From NCBI GenBank assembly GCA_010093485.1, contig MU001498.1:1565126-1629125 (forward strand): a stretch of DNA of 64,000 nucleotides, written 5' to 3'. The DNA comes from Karstenula rhodostoma CBS 690.94. Lineage: Eukaryota > Ascomycota > Dothideomycetes > Pleosporales > Didymosphaeriaceae. Shown here one piece after another: positions 32,081-43,884 of the stretch. The position numbers and the translations under genes are program-made. The notes beneath the pieces are model-generated. The model was not told the DNA's origin and ran no database searches. It worked only from the letters and a program-made list of their open reading frames with translations. How positions within the stretch are numbered: position 1 is the first letter of the stretch; each line of letters opens with the position of its first letter.

Positions 32081-32110
32081 CGTTTCAGCTGCAGAGCGTT
32101 TCAGCTGCAG
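32081..32110. repeat. Tandem pair of a 14-bp unit
   Basis: CGTTTCAGCTGCAG occurs at 32081-32094 and again at 32097-32110. The unit contains the palindrome CAGCTG. Confidence 0.9.
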
Positions 32111-32295
32111 CGCGGGGGTGGGTGTAGGTGTAGGTATGTAAGCGCCGGGCTAAGCCCTGTCGAAGTCTGTAACGCTGTCCATGCAGATGGTTAGGTGCCC
32201 AACACCACCGTGTAAGCGGATAGACACGCACGAAAGACAAGCAAGCAAGAAGCCGGTATATACGTTTGAAACGCTTAGAAATTTCTGCGCTATGA

Positions 32296-32330
32296 TATGG
32301 TATGGTATGGTATGGTATGGTATGGTATGG
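32296..32330. repeat. Microsatellite (TATGG)7
   Basis: Seven perfect copies of the pentamer, followed by the variant TATGA. Confidence 0.95.
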
Positions 32331-32880
32331 TATGATACAATGCAGCCAGCCCTGCTCGGAGATGCTAGTCTGCTTTGCTTTGCTTCGTTCGCAGTTCAGT
32401 CGTCTCGCCGTCCCGTCCCCACACACTCCTACTTCTTCCACCACCGCACTTCACCTCGCGTACCGTCCAACCTCCCAGAAAAAAAAAACACGCCGTAAAA
32501 AAAGCGAAGAAAAAAGGTACTCATGGCCGTCATAAGCGCTTGATTCGAAGCGCCGAACCCAACCCAAGCTAAAGCACCAGTTGTACCCCCCGTGATAAGA
32601 CCAAGCCGAGCGAATCCCCAAGACAAGTAGTGAAGATAGGCAAGAAGCGAAAAAGAAAGAAGATGCATGCAATGCAATGCCGGCGCGATCGAGAAAGAAA
32701 AAAAAGGGAAAATAAAAAGTCTACATCAGATCAAGAAGACGTGAGCGGAAATAAAAGCGAAATTAAACGGGCTAAACACAAGAAGCGACGAGGAGATTGT
32801 TTTCAAACGGCCGCGGAAAGGAGCAGCGCCGAAGGGTGTGCGCAAAGGCACGGGACAGACATGCATAGGAGAGGATGCGA

Positions 32881-35252
32881 TTAGTAATTGTTTGCGGCGA
32901 TGAGGTGGTGCTGCGAGGGGGCCATGGACATGGCGAGGGGGCCGGGGATGTCGGAGATGGAGGTGGGGAGGTGGGCGAGGCCCGAGAGGTAGTCGTTGCC
33001 GGACTCGGGCGACTCCTCCTCGAGCGAGTCGAGGTGGCCGTCCTCGCCGTCGAGGTCCTCCTCGTTGAAGTCGAGCGGCTCGCCGTCTTGGCGCGGTTCG
33101 TGGGTGCGGCGGTGTCTGCGGGGCTATTGTTAGCGCATTGTACAGGTGATCGACGCGTAGCGAGACGTACTGGGCAAGGTTATCGGAGCGGGAGAAGGCC
33201 TTGTTGCAGAGGGGGCAAACGTAGGGCCGCTCTTGGGTGTGGGTGCGCACGTGCCTAGCGCCTAATGAGCGGCCATTTCAAGTCGCACTGGGGGTAGTGG
33301 GCGCTTACCTCTTGAGGTGTTCTAACCTCTTGAAGAGCCGGCCGCAGGTGGGGATCGGGCAGGAGTGGGATTTCTGGGGGTACGGGCCAATCTCCATCAT
33401 GGTGGCGCTGCGCGCTCGTCGGAAGACGTTGGGAGCACCTTGGGCACGGGCAACCGCGCTGTGCTGCAGGGGGCTGTCAAACATGTCGCCGTTGACGAGG
33501 TTGTTGAGCTCATCCTGGGGAAGCAGAGCCGACTGTTGTGGCGGGCTGTCTTCGATTGTGTGCAGAGGCGTGCCGTGGCGCGAGATGTTGGCATGGGGCT
33601 TGACGTCGGGGAGTGGCTGGTGCAGTGACGGGCCAGTTGCGCTGCCGGGAGAGTTGTGGTTGGAATGCTGGTGCACCTCGTCGCCTTCGGGCACGGGCAT
33701 GATGGAGCTTGACATTGACCTCCTCAAGTCGCTCGGGCGGTGCACCTGGTGGGCGTTGCCAGTGGCAGTCACGGCAGCGACCGCGGCGGCGGTGGAGATG
33801 GACGACCGCCTCCGTCGCTGCTTGTATGTGGGAGAGCCCTCAATGACAGAGTACACGTTCCCTGGGGGGAATCCCCTGTTGACGCCAGGGTAGCTGGGAC
33901 CCATCAAGTTGGAAGGAGGGATGTTCATGAGCGGGTTGAACGAGTGCGATACGCCGAGCTCAGGGATGGCGCTGTAGAGACCAGTGTCCTCGTTCGCGAT
34001 GTACGCAGGCTCGGCACCGAGGCTAATCTGGTGCTGAGGCGGGGTCAAGGGCTCAAAGGACATGCCGCGCGTGCTGTAGTCCTCGTAGTGCGATGAGACG
34101 AATGACGGCGCTGGCGAGTATTCCATGTAAGCGGGCATGGAACTGTGGCGCTGGTGCACCTGCGAGAGCGGGATGCCATTGCGGTCGTACTGGACCTGCG
34201 GCGCAAACTCGCGTTCTCTGCTCTTGACGACGGTGCTCTGCATGCTCGGCGTCATGGACATCTGCTGGTACTGGACCATGGGAGCCATTTGCTCCTCGTG
34301 AACCTGATGGGGCGGCATAGACTGCGGGACCATCTGGGGCGGAGGCATCGAGTCCATTGCGCGCATTACTGGTGATGTGGACTGCGAGTAGGTCTGGACG
34401 TTGGTGTTGTTGTTGTTGTTGTTGTTGAAGGATGACGAATTGGTCTGTTGGGCCTTTGTGAGCTGTTCGAAAAGCGATTGCGACGAATCGAACTCGAACG
34501 AGAGGGCGGGCTCGCTGACGGCGACGGTGGTGGCCTCCTGGCCCATCTTCTCGCGCTTGAGGTCGCGCTCCAAGGCATCGAGGAAGAGGCGGTCGTGGGG
34601 CACGCTGTACCAGTAGAAGACCTTCTGCTTCTTCTGTGTGCGGATGCAGTTGTTCTTGTAGAGGAAGTCAAGGAAGGCGCTCTTGGGCTCCTCGAGCGAG
34701 GCGTCGGTGCCCGACTTCAGGTTGCGCAGGTCGGAGAAGATGCCCTCCTCGAACTTCTTGGAGTTCTTGACTGGTCGGCCAAAGGCCTGGAAGCGGAACG
34801 ACAGGCATCGCACGATGTCGGTGCCGGAGATGTGGAAGAGGTTGTTCCTGCGCGGGGTCAGCGAGGGCGCGACGCACAAACAACTGGCTGGAATGCACTC
34901 ACCATAGCACACAGGAGACGTACTCGCCGGTGGGCAGGAGGAAGCGGCGGATGTACTGGTCGGGCTGCCAGTCGACGGGCGCTGAGATGAGGAAGTATTT
35001 GACTGCGCAACGAGGTTAGCGGGCGGGGCTGAGACAGAGGCGCGACGGCTACGGGCGACGGCGACAAGCGACGGGCGACGAACAACGGGCCGGCACGTTG
35101 GGCAAGGGCTGCGACGTACGGTTGTCTACTTGCTGCAGGGCGACGACGCTGTCGGGCGGCAGGCTTTGCTGGGCGTCCTGATCTAATAAGAAGGTCTCGG
35201 GGGCGACAGAGCGCGCGGGCGGCGGCATGGCCGCATGAGGGTTGGAATACAT
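32881..35252 (-). CDS. STE12: Ste12/SteA homeodomain-like transcription factor with C2H2 zinc fingers
   Basis: Five exons on the minus strand: 35252-35120, 35002-34903, 34847-33309, 33254-33171 and 33115-32881 (696 aa), all in phase. The STE DNA-binding domain (about residues 45-200) includes LKYFLISAPVDWQPDQYIRR, LFHISGTDIVRCLSFRFQ, GRPVKNSKKFEEGIFSDLRN and KVFYWYSVPHDRLFLDALER. A Gln/Asn/Pro/Ser-rich middle includes an Asn run coded at 34402-34426. Two C2H2 fingers follow (CPIPTCGRLFKRLEHLKRH and YVCPLCNKAFSRSDNLAQH, about 575-630); the exon 3/4 and 4/5 junctions fall within the finger region. The end is acidic. Ste12 is the target of the Fus3/Kss1-type MAP kinase and controls mating, hyphal growth and, in plant pathogens, host penetration. 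Finger-bearing Ste12 is the filamentous-fungal form. Confidence 0.97.
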
Positions 35253-35958
35253 GATGCGTTACGAGAGGCGGACGTGTGCAGTGTGTGGTTGTAGGCGTGC
35301 GTCAGGGAGTGGTTGCAAAGGATGGTGGAATGATGGCCAAAGGTCCTGCCCGGGTGCGAATAATGTGATATGAAGCGTACGGCGAAAGAAACGGACGAGC
35401 GAGGGTTTGAGGTCTGTTCAGAGAAGATAAAACGTATCGAGGGCCTGCCTCTGAGCCAAAGCAGTCTCGACGTCAAGCAGACTGGGCAGCGTGAAGGATA
35501 GGGCTTTGGGACACGAAACGCAAATCTGAGGGGGGAGTGGCAGAGCTTTAGGTGTTGGAGGCGTGGTGAAACAGGAGCTGGTCGTTTTGGAATAATCTAT
35601 TTCGGGGGCCCGTCCTCAAGTCAGCGTGTGCCCCGGCCCTTGCTCGGACGCGCGGGTGTCTCAGCAGCCAGTGCACACCTTGGGCCAGCCGCCGGCGAAT
35701 CCTGGCCGGCCAAGAGGACGCCGACTCGCGGTGCTGCAGTGGGCAGAGAGTGTGCGATGATGGGCGGGCGGGCGTCTTGCTCCCTCTGCCAGCGGCCATG
35801 ATGGGTGGAGGCTGGAGGGTGGAGGCCGGGGCGCCATCGCCATCGCCATCGCCGCGCGCAGCCCGCAAAGACGTCAGTCGCATTCTCGCCAGCATCATCG
35901 TCGGGAGCCGCTTGCCAGGTAGGCTGGCCGCTGTTGCTGGCCTCTGTTGCTGGCCTAC

Positions 35959-35992
35959 AAGAGCAAGAACAAGAACAAGAACAAGAACAAGG
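35959..35992. repeat. Microsatellite (CAAGAA)n
   Basis: About five copies of a hexamer, followed 30-50 bp later by an AGCCA-type run near 36025-36050. Confidence 0.85.
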
Positions 35993-36972
35993 CGTCGGCC
36001 CAAGCGACGCATGCAGCCTAGCCCAAAGCCAAGCCAAGCCAAGCCAGCCTAGCCTGAAGCCAGCCAACCCGACCTCGCTCGCACCGCACTCCACCGGCTC
36101 GCCGAAGGCCACAGCACGCGGCACCCCGTCTACTGTGAATCTACCTCGACTGTCTCCGTCTACCTTGGACCGTCTAGCCACCCACGCTCGCACCCTCTGC
36201 CCGCGGACATGCAGACCGGACCCTGCTCGACGACTTGCTTGCCGACGCCGTCCTCGTCAAGGCAGCCAGGTACGAAGACCATGGCTGGCATGCCATCGCG
36301 AATGGATGCATGCGTCGGCCAGTGGCGGACACGGCGTCCACTCACAGCACCGCACCGCGCCCGCAGCCCATGGCCGCCGTTATCGCGCCCCGTCGTGCTG
36401 GGCGTTGCCCGCAGTCGTCGTCTGCTGCTGGGAAAAGGTCGGTGTAAAGGGACAAGGGACCCACCGCCCACAGACGCAGCGACTGCACACTTGGGCACGC
36501 GCCGCAGTAACAGTACCTCACCTGCCGACCGAGTCTCGCGCGCTGCTCGTTCCTGGCAACGACCTGCGGGCCTGCGAACAAGGCGACGTGCCGGCTGCAG
36601 GTACACACAGTACCGTCGGCGCCAGGTTTGATCGCCACGCTGAAACGCCTTCTGGCCCTCCCTCCCGCTGCCCTGCTGCCACCCCGTCCACGCTCCGTCT
36701 GCACGTTATCCAGCACATGGCACCGTCGCCGCCTCTTGCGTGCTGGCTGCGCTTGGGACGACGCCTCTGGGCGTGACGCCGCTGGGAGCCCGTCCAGTGA
36801 GGGCCAGCCTGCCCACGACTCGTTTCACCGTTGCTTTTGGCTAGATTGCCTTTGGCTAGACCGCCGCCGCGCCCGCTAGCCGTTGGTTTCCCCCGGCACA
36901 CCCGCCCCACCCCACCGCGAGTCAGCGAATAACACCCGGTTATGCCGCCCTAATGCAAGCGCGCGATCAAGC

Positions 36973-37000
36973 TCCTCACGCTCCTCACGCTCCTCACCTG
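36973..37000. repeat. Tandem 9-bp unit (CTCCTCACG)3
   Basis: Three near-perfect copies of CTCCTCACG in a C-rich stretch. Confidence 0.8.
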
Positions 37001-39870
37001 CAACCCTCCTGCACTCGAAGTACTGACATCGCAACCGCAATTTCCTCCGCAAACTACCCTTCACCATCCACCTCGGGACATGGTGCACCACGCGCCGCCA
37101 ACGCGTCGATAGCGCTGGTGTAAAGGCTGCTCGAGGTAAAGTTTGGTCTGGGCTGCCGCCAACACGTTCGTTGATCCTTCGCAAGCGAGCGTGATGAGCA
37201 TGACGAGCCATGTACGGCCCGGCGGTCGAGCCACAACGCTTACTGATCTCAGTGCGACCTCGCCCGTGCCCTTTCCATCCTGTCCTGTCCCGTCCGCAAA
37301 CCACCCTCCATCACCAGAGCGGCCTTCACCCATCTCCCATGCGCCGAATACCAAACCCTCCCATGGCTACGGTCGTGTGAAACTCTTGCTGCCTCGCCTT
37401 GCCCTCGCTCGGGACCGCGTTTCCACAAACACCGTCCTAAAGAACCTTCCTTTGTCATGGCTGTGGCCTCGTCGGAGGAAACATCGTATTGGGACTGTCG
37501 AGTACCGTACCTGCGTTAGCGTACGACTCAAGCTGCTCTCCTGAAACCCATCCGCATCCTCTTCGCCTGCCTGAACGGGATCTGAGGGCGTCTTCCGATG
37601 AGCATGGGCACTCGCTTCCAGCACAGCCCTCTGCGTCGAGCACATGTCATAGACATTGATGTGGGAACATTTCTTGGTTCATTACTCTCCACAAGAAAAA
37701 CAAACACTCTCGCGTGTCACTCGGTGGCGGACATTGATTTCCAATGCGGACTTTACATTGCCATTCGGAGCGCCGTGCAGCCGTGACCGTTGCTATCGTC
37801 AAAACGGCTCCTCGGTCACTGTCAGGCCTCCTATTTCGTGACCGTCCGCATTGCAGCAGGCCGCCAAGTGATGTGCTTGCAGCTGCGCGGTACGAGCTGT
37901 AGAGGAATAGCCGGAAGGTTTAGCCTGCCTTCTCCCCACCCGTCCATGTCAGACTGGCCTCTGCTCCAACTCTCGCGTTTCAAAGGGACTGTCAAGCGCC
38001 ATGATGCATCACGCCCAGTCTGGAGTCGAGTTCACCCTTTGCGCGGTAGCAGTTGTTGCCATGCCCATGGTGGTCCAACATGACGTTTCCACGCCCTCTG
38101 CCGCTGTGCCGATGGACAACGAAACGCGGCACTTCTTCCTCTCCCGCCGGAGAAGAACGTGGGTGCGCATGCACGGGCATGGCGCGAGTTTGATGTCCAT
38201 GATCTGCTTCCGCTGTGTCAGATTTCGAGGGTCCTGTAGCAGTGTGGCGGGAGTTTCAAGTTGAAGGCTCGCTTCGCAGAGGTCCCATGACATGCAACCT
38301 CGAAAACCACCTTTGCAATCCCTGCCTCTGTCCCCTGTACAGATGTGGACTTGGCCGCCGTGTGCGGTCAGAAAGTGATGATGATCGCGATGCGCTAGGC
38401 AATTTCCGCGAGCAAAATCCTAAAAGGTGGATTGTTTGGGACGCCCTGCACTCCATCACCGTCAAAAGTGGATGCTTCGGGGAGAAGATACCAAAACCTT
38501 CTAGCGGCGTTCCAACTTCGACTTCTAGCCGAGCCCAAGTCAAGCTACGGTACCTTTCGCATGTCCTGCATCATGTGAATAGAGTTCACTTAGCGGAAAC
38601 GAGTCGAAAACAACGTCCCACCAGATGACGTTTACCTCGCTCGCGTGGGGTGGAATGCTCGCGTTGGTTGCACTCGTGCCAAAGTTATTGCCTATATGGG
38701 TTCGGGAAGCTTAACGGGAACCACCACGGGCACCACACCTTTAGAGCCGGCCGTGTGGAGTACCTACGATAGCGCGCATTATGCGCTAGCAGGAACTAAC
38801 GACTCTCCAAGCCGACCTTGCGACTTTGGCGATTAGGTGTGCCACTCAGATGCCGAGGTGAACCCAGCGGGCATGTACCGTGAAAAGAAGTCGGCAGTCC
38901 AGACTCTGTTCGCACGACGCCATCGTAGAAGCGGAGAGCCGGTCACAGTCTAAGCAAGCGAATAGTGCAAATCTCCCGGGCCAGCCACATCGAGCAAGTC
39001 CCGGCAGATCTGGGTTCGTTGTGGAAGCATGTCCGCACAACAATGCGCGTCGAGACCCTGGGCTGGGAACCTCCCCCGAACATGGAACCCTTCTTCGCGG
39101 GCAGCGATCTTGACATCCGCATAAACAGCTGCATACGGTTATACGACGTAGACGCGAGAAGACACGCATAGCGCCAGTCAGTTCCTGTGGACCAGATCGG
39201 TTGACCAAAGTAATCGATCCCGCCTCCGCCGTACCCATCATCATGCTGAACGAACGACCTCGGAGATCAAAAACCGACGTCAAAAAGCCAACATGCTCCA
39301 ATTTCCCGTTGCCTTGGTAGAACAACGAGGCAATAGGTAAGCACGTATTATAAGGAGAAGCCCCACGAGCCAATTCAATATAGGTAATATACCGCAGCAA
39401 TAGTAATCCTCATATAAGGGATACGCCGCCGACTGTGACTGCATTGTGCTCTATAGGGCGATTTATATGGGGCTGAGCCCGCTTTTGCTCTTAACCAGGC
39501 CTTCTGATAGGCTCTGCAAAGCGTTCCTTGTTCGGTGCGAATTCCTACGGTATATCACGTGCGCAAGGGATTTCCCGTCGGTGAAGGGTTTGACTTGGAT
39601 AGATGGTTTGGCGCAAGGTCGAAAGAAAGGTCTGCGGGTTCTGCAGTAGTGGATGGCAGTTGAGTCAAGTCAAGGCCGAGAGACTGGACTGGACGCGCGG
39701 ATTAGGAGCGTGATGCGTGATGCATCATCGTAGCACGTAGCGGGTAGGCCGTGGGAGGCGTAGTCTGCGATAGCTGAATCTCTGGCTCTGGACTATGTAC
39801 AGTAGATCGGATGGACTCGCGCCGTGTTGGGAGGGAAATAAACGACGTGGTCATGCGGATGTATCGTGTG

Positions 39871-39923
39871 GTTTTCTGATTGTTGACACGAACTACAAAG
39901 TAGTGTCCCGTAAAGTGATAGAC
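39871..39923 (+). repeat. Dispersed repeat, block A, copy 1
   Basis: 53 bp starting GTTTTCTGATTGTTGACACG. It aligns without gaps to 42496-42548 with about 47 matches. Confidence 0.85.
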
Positions 39924-40060
39924 AAAACGTAGACTGCCGCCCACGAGTAATACAGAAGCGGATGTATCGTATCGTGTCGTGTCGTATCGTCACAGACACA
40001 TGCAGTAGTGTTTCTATGGATGTGGATGGGGATGGGGATGTAGATGTGAAAAGCGCGATA

Positions 40061-40099
40061 CTCTTCTCTTCCCTTCTCTTCTCTTCTCTTCTCTTCTCT
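40061..40099. repeat. Microsatellite (CTCTT)n
   Basis: About seven copies of CTCTT with one CCCTT variant. Confidence 0.9.
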
Positions 40100-40280
40100 C
40101 CGTGGATGGCTAGCTAGCTAGACGGTTTGGCTGTGGGAAATACAATCATCCCTCTTCGCCCCCTTCTATAAACTATACCACAAAACCCCTATAGGGTGTG
40201 TAGATATGAAGGTTGGAGGGGTTGAGTGTGTGAAGGCGCTGTTACTTTATAAGTTTGTATATAATGGGTGGGATGAATAT

Positions 40281-40297
40281 GATGGATGGATGGATGG
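40281..40297. repeat. Microsatellite (GGAT)4
   Basis: Four copies of the tetramer. Confidence 0.85.
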
Positions 40298-40529
40298 TTC
40301 GATCTAACTGATTTGGAGGAAGGTGGTACTTGCAGCTGGATATGTAGACTATTTTATTAAGCGCCAACACGCCAGTGCAAATGTATAGGGAGGAGGTATT
40401 GGGAGTTGCTATCTACGCCTTCTGCCTGTATGGTATAGTGGAGACGGGAAATTGAAAAGTAACACTGTTGATGTAATGCAGAGTGGTTCATGGCGGCGGT
40501 TGAGAATAATGATATACTATAACTACACC

Positions 40530-40544
40530 TTTTTTTTTTTTTTT
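40530..40544. repeat. Poly(T) run of 15
   Basis: Homopolymer followed by AAATAC in an AT-rich stretch. Confidence 0.95.
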
Positions 40545-40808
40545 AAATACGCTTATTTTTGAGCTGTTAGCTAGGGGAAGCACCTTTTTGTCAACAATTT
40601 TGTCTACATACTCGATAACTCGATGTTTTTGTCATTATGTCCTTCCTGGTACTATAACTATAATTCACAGCAAGGAAATACAGGCGAGGACCCAGTTGCG
40701 GTTTATGATGTAGAGACGAGGCTCCAGGGACGCGTTGTGAGAGAGGACGAGGCGCTGTGTGGAATGTGAAGAACTAGGTTGGTTTGGTGATGTAAACTCT
40801 ACAGAGGT

Positions 40809-40923
40809 ATATATATTGTAGAGATTCACTATGAGGTAGGGTGACTCAATGAAGTAGGGGGGACAAAAAGGCGCGTTGTGCTTTGCCAATGCACGAACAA
40901 AGGGGGACCAAAAAAGCGCTAAG
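40809..40923 (+). repeat. Dispersed repeat, block C, copy 1
   Basis: Contains CACTATGAGGTAGGGTG and the most conserved core CTTTGCCAATGCACGAAC. It aligns to 48911-49018 with small gaps. Confidence 0.85.
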
Positions 40924-41029
40924 GCGATACAGAGGTATTGTATTATACATGCCCTCTGAGAGGGTAAGCAATCAGATATCTAAACCAATCAACTGCACAA
41001 ACATGGGATGGGAGCGTCTCCAACAAGCA

Positions 41030-42126
41030 TCACGCCTTGCGATCTTCCTCCCTCCTCTCCAGCTCGCGGTACCACAGCGCCGCAGCAAGCGCCACCACGC
41101 TCCCAAACGTCCCCGCGATGATCATGCGGCCCCTGAACCCCTGCTTCCGCTTGAGCGCCTCGTCATCGCCCAGGATCTTAACCGCGCTCTTCATCCACGC
41201 GTAGCTAAGCCCCGAGTACGTCGTCGTAGCCGCCACGACCCCGCCCATGACGTCTTTCACGCGGGCCACGCCGTCGGGACCGCCCAGGGCGTCTTGGAGG
41301 GCGAGCAGCAGACCGCCAGCGGGGGACGACACGGCCGAGGGATCGTGCAGAAGGGCGACGGCCATGGTGGTGCCGATGAGGCCGAGTTGGAGGAACGTGT
41401 TCAGCTTGGAGATGGTGGTGGGATGGACCTCTGCCGAGGGCAGGCTGAAGTCCCAGTAGCGGGCGAAGGTCTTGGGCGCGGGGAGCGAGGCGTAGCGGAA
41501 GTAGATGGCTGCGGTGGCGAGGCTGGCGTCGCGGCCTAGGATCAGCGTGGCGAGGGGCAGCGAGAGGGAGCCGTTGATGGCGAGGCACGAGACGAGCGTC
41601 GTCATGAGGAACTTGTCGGCCATGGGGTCGATGACGCTGCCGACGACCGTTTGGAGGTTCCAGCGGCGGGCGATCCAGCCGTCGAGGAGGTCCGAGAAGC
41701 CCGCGTACACGAAGAGTGAGAAGGCCCATAGGTGGTGGTCGTTGACGATCAGGTAGCCGATGACGGGGGTGGCGAAGAGGCGGGAGAAGGTGAGCAGGTT
41801 GGGGATGTTGAGGACCTGCTCGTGCTTGAGGGTTGGGATTTTGGCTTTGAGCGTTGCGGTTAGTTTCGCTGTTTCCAGCAGTGGTTTCTGGGTTGGTTAG
41901 CTACTGCAACGCACACATTCACAGCGCGTCTTGGACTGACCTTCTCTGCATTGTTTGACTGGTTCTGTTTCGATCTCCAGGAAGATGACGTAGTGAGGGC
42001 ATATCGGTGCTCTAAGCTCCTTGATGGGTATCTCAGGACGCTCGGTAATCTCGTTACTCTCCTGCAAGAGCTAGAAACGTATGTAGTGTAGGGGGATGAC
42101 GGAAACAGCAAGGCACGTGAGCACAT
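41030..42126 (-). CDS. CRD1: Mitochondrial cardiolipin synthase (CDP-alcohol phosphatidyltransferase)
   Basis: Exons 42126-41941 and 41887-41030 (347 aa), intron starting GTCAGT, in phase at NNAEK/KPLLETAKL. The N-terminus (MCSRALLFPSSPYTTY...) is a Ser/Arg-rich mitochondrial presequence. An in-frame ATG 93 bp upstream (42219) is an alternative start. NIPNLLTFSRL opens the enzyme. The signature D-x2-D-G-x2-A-R-x8-G-x3-D-x3-D is complete in DLLDGWIARRWN ... VGSVIDPMADK. Several membrane segments follow, and a basic tail (ERREEDRKA). It makes cardiolipin from CDP-diacylglycerol and phosphatidylglycerol in the inner membrane. No defects seen. Confidence 0.93.
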
Positions 42127-42495
42127 AGGGGGAAGGCTCTGCCTGGACCCTGGAAGTCGAGGGATAGCCCGCGGCTTGCATTTTGACAGTGACTGCAACG
42201 CAGTGCTGGGTGAATACATGTAATCGATTCGCAACCGCAATAGGCGGTGTATGCGATGTTCTAGCGTTCGAGGTTGCCGTCATTGACCGGCGAATGTAGT
42301 GAGCGATTGGCCCTGGGGCGCCAAGACCCAACGCGCGTTAAGTGGTCATCCTCCAAAAACGACAACATCAACACCGCAACCGTCATGCTTTCTGACCGCC
42401 GCAAACACGTTTTCGCTCGAGATGGGGCTCTTGCAGTGCCAGATACGCGACGACGGTAGGGGTTTGGCACAATGATTGAGATTCGACGTACGACG

Positions 42496-42548
42496 ATTTT
42501 CTGATTGTTGACACGAACCACAAAGTGGAGTCCCGTTAAATGATAGAC
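42496..42548 (+). repeat. Dispersed repeat, block A, copy 2
   Basis: Partner of 39871-39923. It is followed after 12 bp by block B, so A and B belong to one element. Confidence 0.85.
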
Positions 42549-42560
42549 TCGAGCTGTTGA

Positions 42561-42631
42561 AATCTTTGTGTTTTGGCGCCCTACTGAGGTCTTTTACTGC
42601 GTTGTGCCGCGGCTTGCAAAAGCGCGCGAAG
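42561..42631 (+). repeat. Dispersed repeat, block B, copy 1
   Basis: 71 bp from AATCTTTGTG to CGCGCGAAG, aligning without gaps to 48712-48782. The core GCCGCGGCTTG and AAGCGCGCGAAG are identical in both. Confidence 0.85.
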
Positions 42632-42784
42632 TATCACAATTGATAGATGACTTAATGCTTATCTTGTGCACTTTGTGTTTAGCTTGGTTAATTCTTCTTT
42701 TCTACTCGACACAGATGCGAGCTGTCCTCTCAACCCCAACACCCTTCAACACGCCTGCACATCGCAAAGCAAGCCCGGCCCTAG

Positions 42785-43704
42785 CTATGCAGCCTCCTTC
42801 TCCTGCTCTTCATTCCACTTCACGCACTCCTCGAACTTAACGCCCGACCCCCCGAAGATATCCAATGCGCTACCAATAGTAAGATCGACGCGCCCCCCAC
42901 TCAGCTTCTTCACCAACTCCAGATCTTCGAGCGACCGCCCCCCTCCCGCATACGTAACAGGAATGCTGCACCACTCGGCGAGCTTACTAACCAGCTCGTG
43001 GTCGATGCCGCGCTGCAGGCCTTCGACGTCTGCGGCGTGGATGAGGAACTCGGAGCAGTAGGGCTCGAGGAGGGATATCGATTCTGTGCGTCGTATCAGC
43101 GGTAGACTTTGCGTGTTTGGAAAGGCGCGAACATACCCTGCGTGAGTTCAAAGTCTGTGATGATCTGCCACTTGTTGGTGGCCACGAACCACCTGTCGTC
43201 CTTGCGGCGGCAGGAGAGATCGATGACGAGTTTATTCTTGTCGTTGTCGAGGGCGTGCAGGATGGCTTTTAGCCGGTCCATGGAGAAGACGTGGTCGGGG
43301 AAGAGCGCAGACGTGATGATCACCTACTACATGTTCGGTAAGCCTGGGGACCTGCCGTTGAAGGGTATGCCACCCACTTTGTGTGCGCCGTAGTCAATCC
43401 ACTCGCGGGCATTGCTCTCCTTGATGCCGCCGCCGACCTGTATCTCCCCGCTCCACTTGTCCTGCACGCCAGCGTCTCTCCACGCAGCCAATGCGTCTTG
43501 AGCTGCCTTGTCGTTGCCAGGCCCCAGCATGATGATATGCGCACCGCTCAGGTGGTACCGGTGGTAGAGCTCGGCATAGTGGGCAGAAGGCTTTGTGGAG
43601 GTGAAGTTCGTCTTGAGCTCGGCCTCTGACGTGCCCAGCGTGCCGCCGACGATCTGCTTCACGTCGCCGTTGTGCAGATCTATGCAGGGGCGGAAACGCG
43701 TCAT
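42785..43704 (-). CDS. HIS6: ProFAR isomerase, histidine biosynthesis (fourth step)
   Basis: Exons 43704-43378, 43323-43137 and 43083-42785 (270 aa), in phase. The enzyme begins [21 protein letters not shown], with the catalytic-type Asp in CIDLHNG. Next come [53 protein letters not shown] and [17 protein letters not shown]. This is the (beta/alpha)8 HisA fold in its eukaryotic stand-alone form. It isomerises the aminoaldose ProFAR to PRFAR in the cytosol. It is divergent from FAF1, 180 bp apart. In fungi HIS genes are usually induced through Gcn2 and the Gcn4/Cpc1 factor. In the promoter I see half-sites TGAGT and TGACT but no complete TGACTCA. Confidence 0.95.
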
Positions 43705-43884
43705 TGTGTTTGTGATGTGCGGATGTGCGTCGACGCGTGCGAGGATGGCGGGGGAGGGGCAGGGTGGTCTTGGCGGGACCTTAGCTTCGTAAAATTTAGC
43801 GCGTTGGAACTTTGAGTTGACTACCTTCTACCCATCTTAGAAGCGCTCAATTCTCGTTCAATTTCTCTCTATCACGCGAACAAA
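43705..43884. promoter_or_regulatory. Compact divergent promoter HIS6 / FAF1
   Basis: 180 bp between two start codons. It contains GAGTTGACTACC near 43814 (two adjacent AP-1/Gcn4 half-site-like sequences, not a perfect palindrome) and a pyrimidine-rich leader before FAF1. Confidence 0.6.

Larger units (their letters stand above)
30297..32880. other. 2.6-kb gene-poor region downstream of STE12
   Basis: No frame here gives a recognisable product. Several simple repeats are present (listed separately), and there are A-rich runs at about 32478-32518 and 32694-32720 close to the STE12 stop, which on the minus strand are T-runs suited to a 3' UTR or terminator. Confidence 0.5.
35253..41029. other. 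5.8-kb region without a supported gene, upstream of STE12
   Basis: This holds the STE12 promoter and an unusually long remainder. A GC-rich part (about 35560-36920) carries overlapping open frames on both strands, the longest 323 codons at 35805-36776, but their translations are low-complexity Arg/Pro/Ala/Ser and show no domain. The rest has only short frames. The 3' end contains repeat blocks A (39871) and C (40809) and several simple repeats. Long untranslated leaders or non-coding RNA are possible. Confidence 0.5.
42127..42784. other. Intergenic region, CRD1 5' / HIS6 3'
   Basis: 658 bp containing repeat blocks A and B in tandem order (listed separately) and no supported gene. Confidence 0.5.

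Noticed and set aside
31981..32335. CRISPR-like array or structured RNA at the repeat-rich stretch
   Set aside because: The repeats are simple microsatellites without spacers; CRISPR is not expected in a fungal nuclear genome.
35805..36776. 323-codon open frame on + strand upstream of STE12
   Set aside because: Arg/Pro/Ala/Ser low-complexity translation, no domain, and equally open frames on the other strand; typical of GC-rich non-coding sequence.
38846..39400. 184-codon minus-strand frame
   Set aside because: Translation is Arg/Cys/Ser-rich without any domain; surrounded by non-coding sequence.
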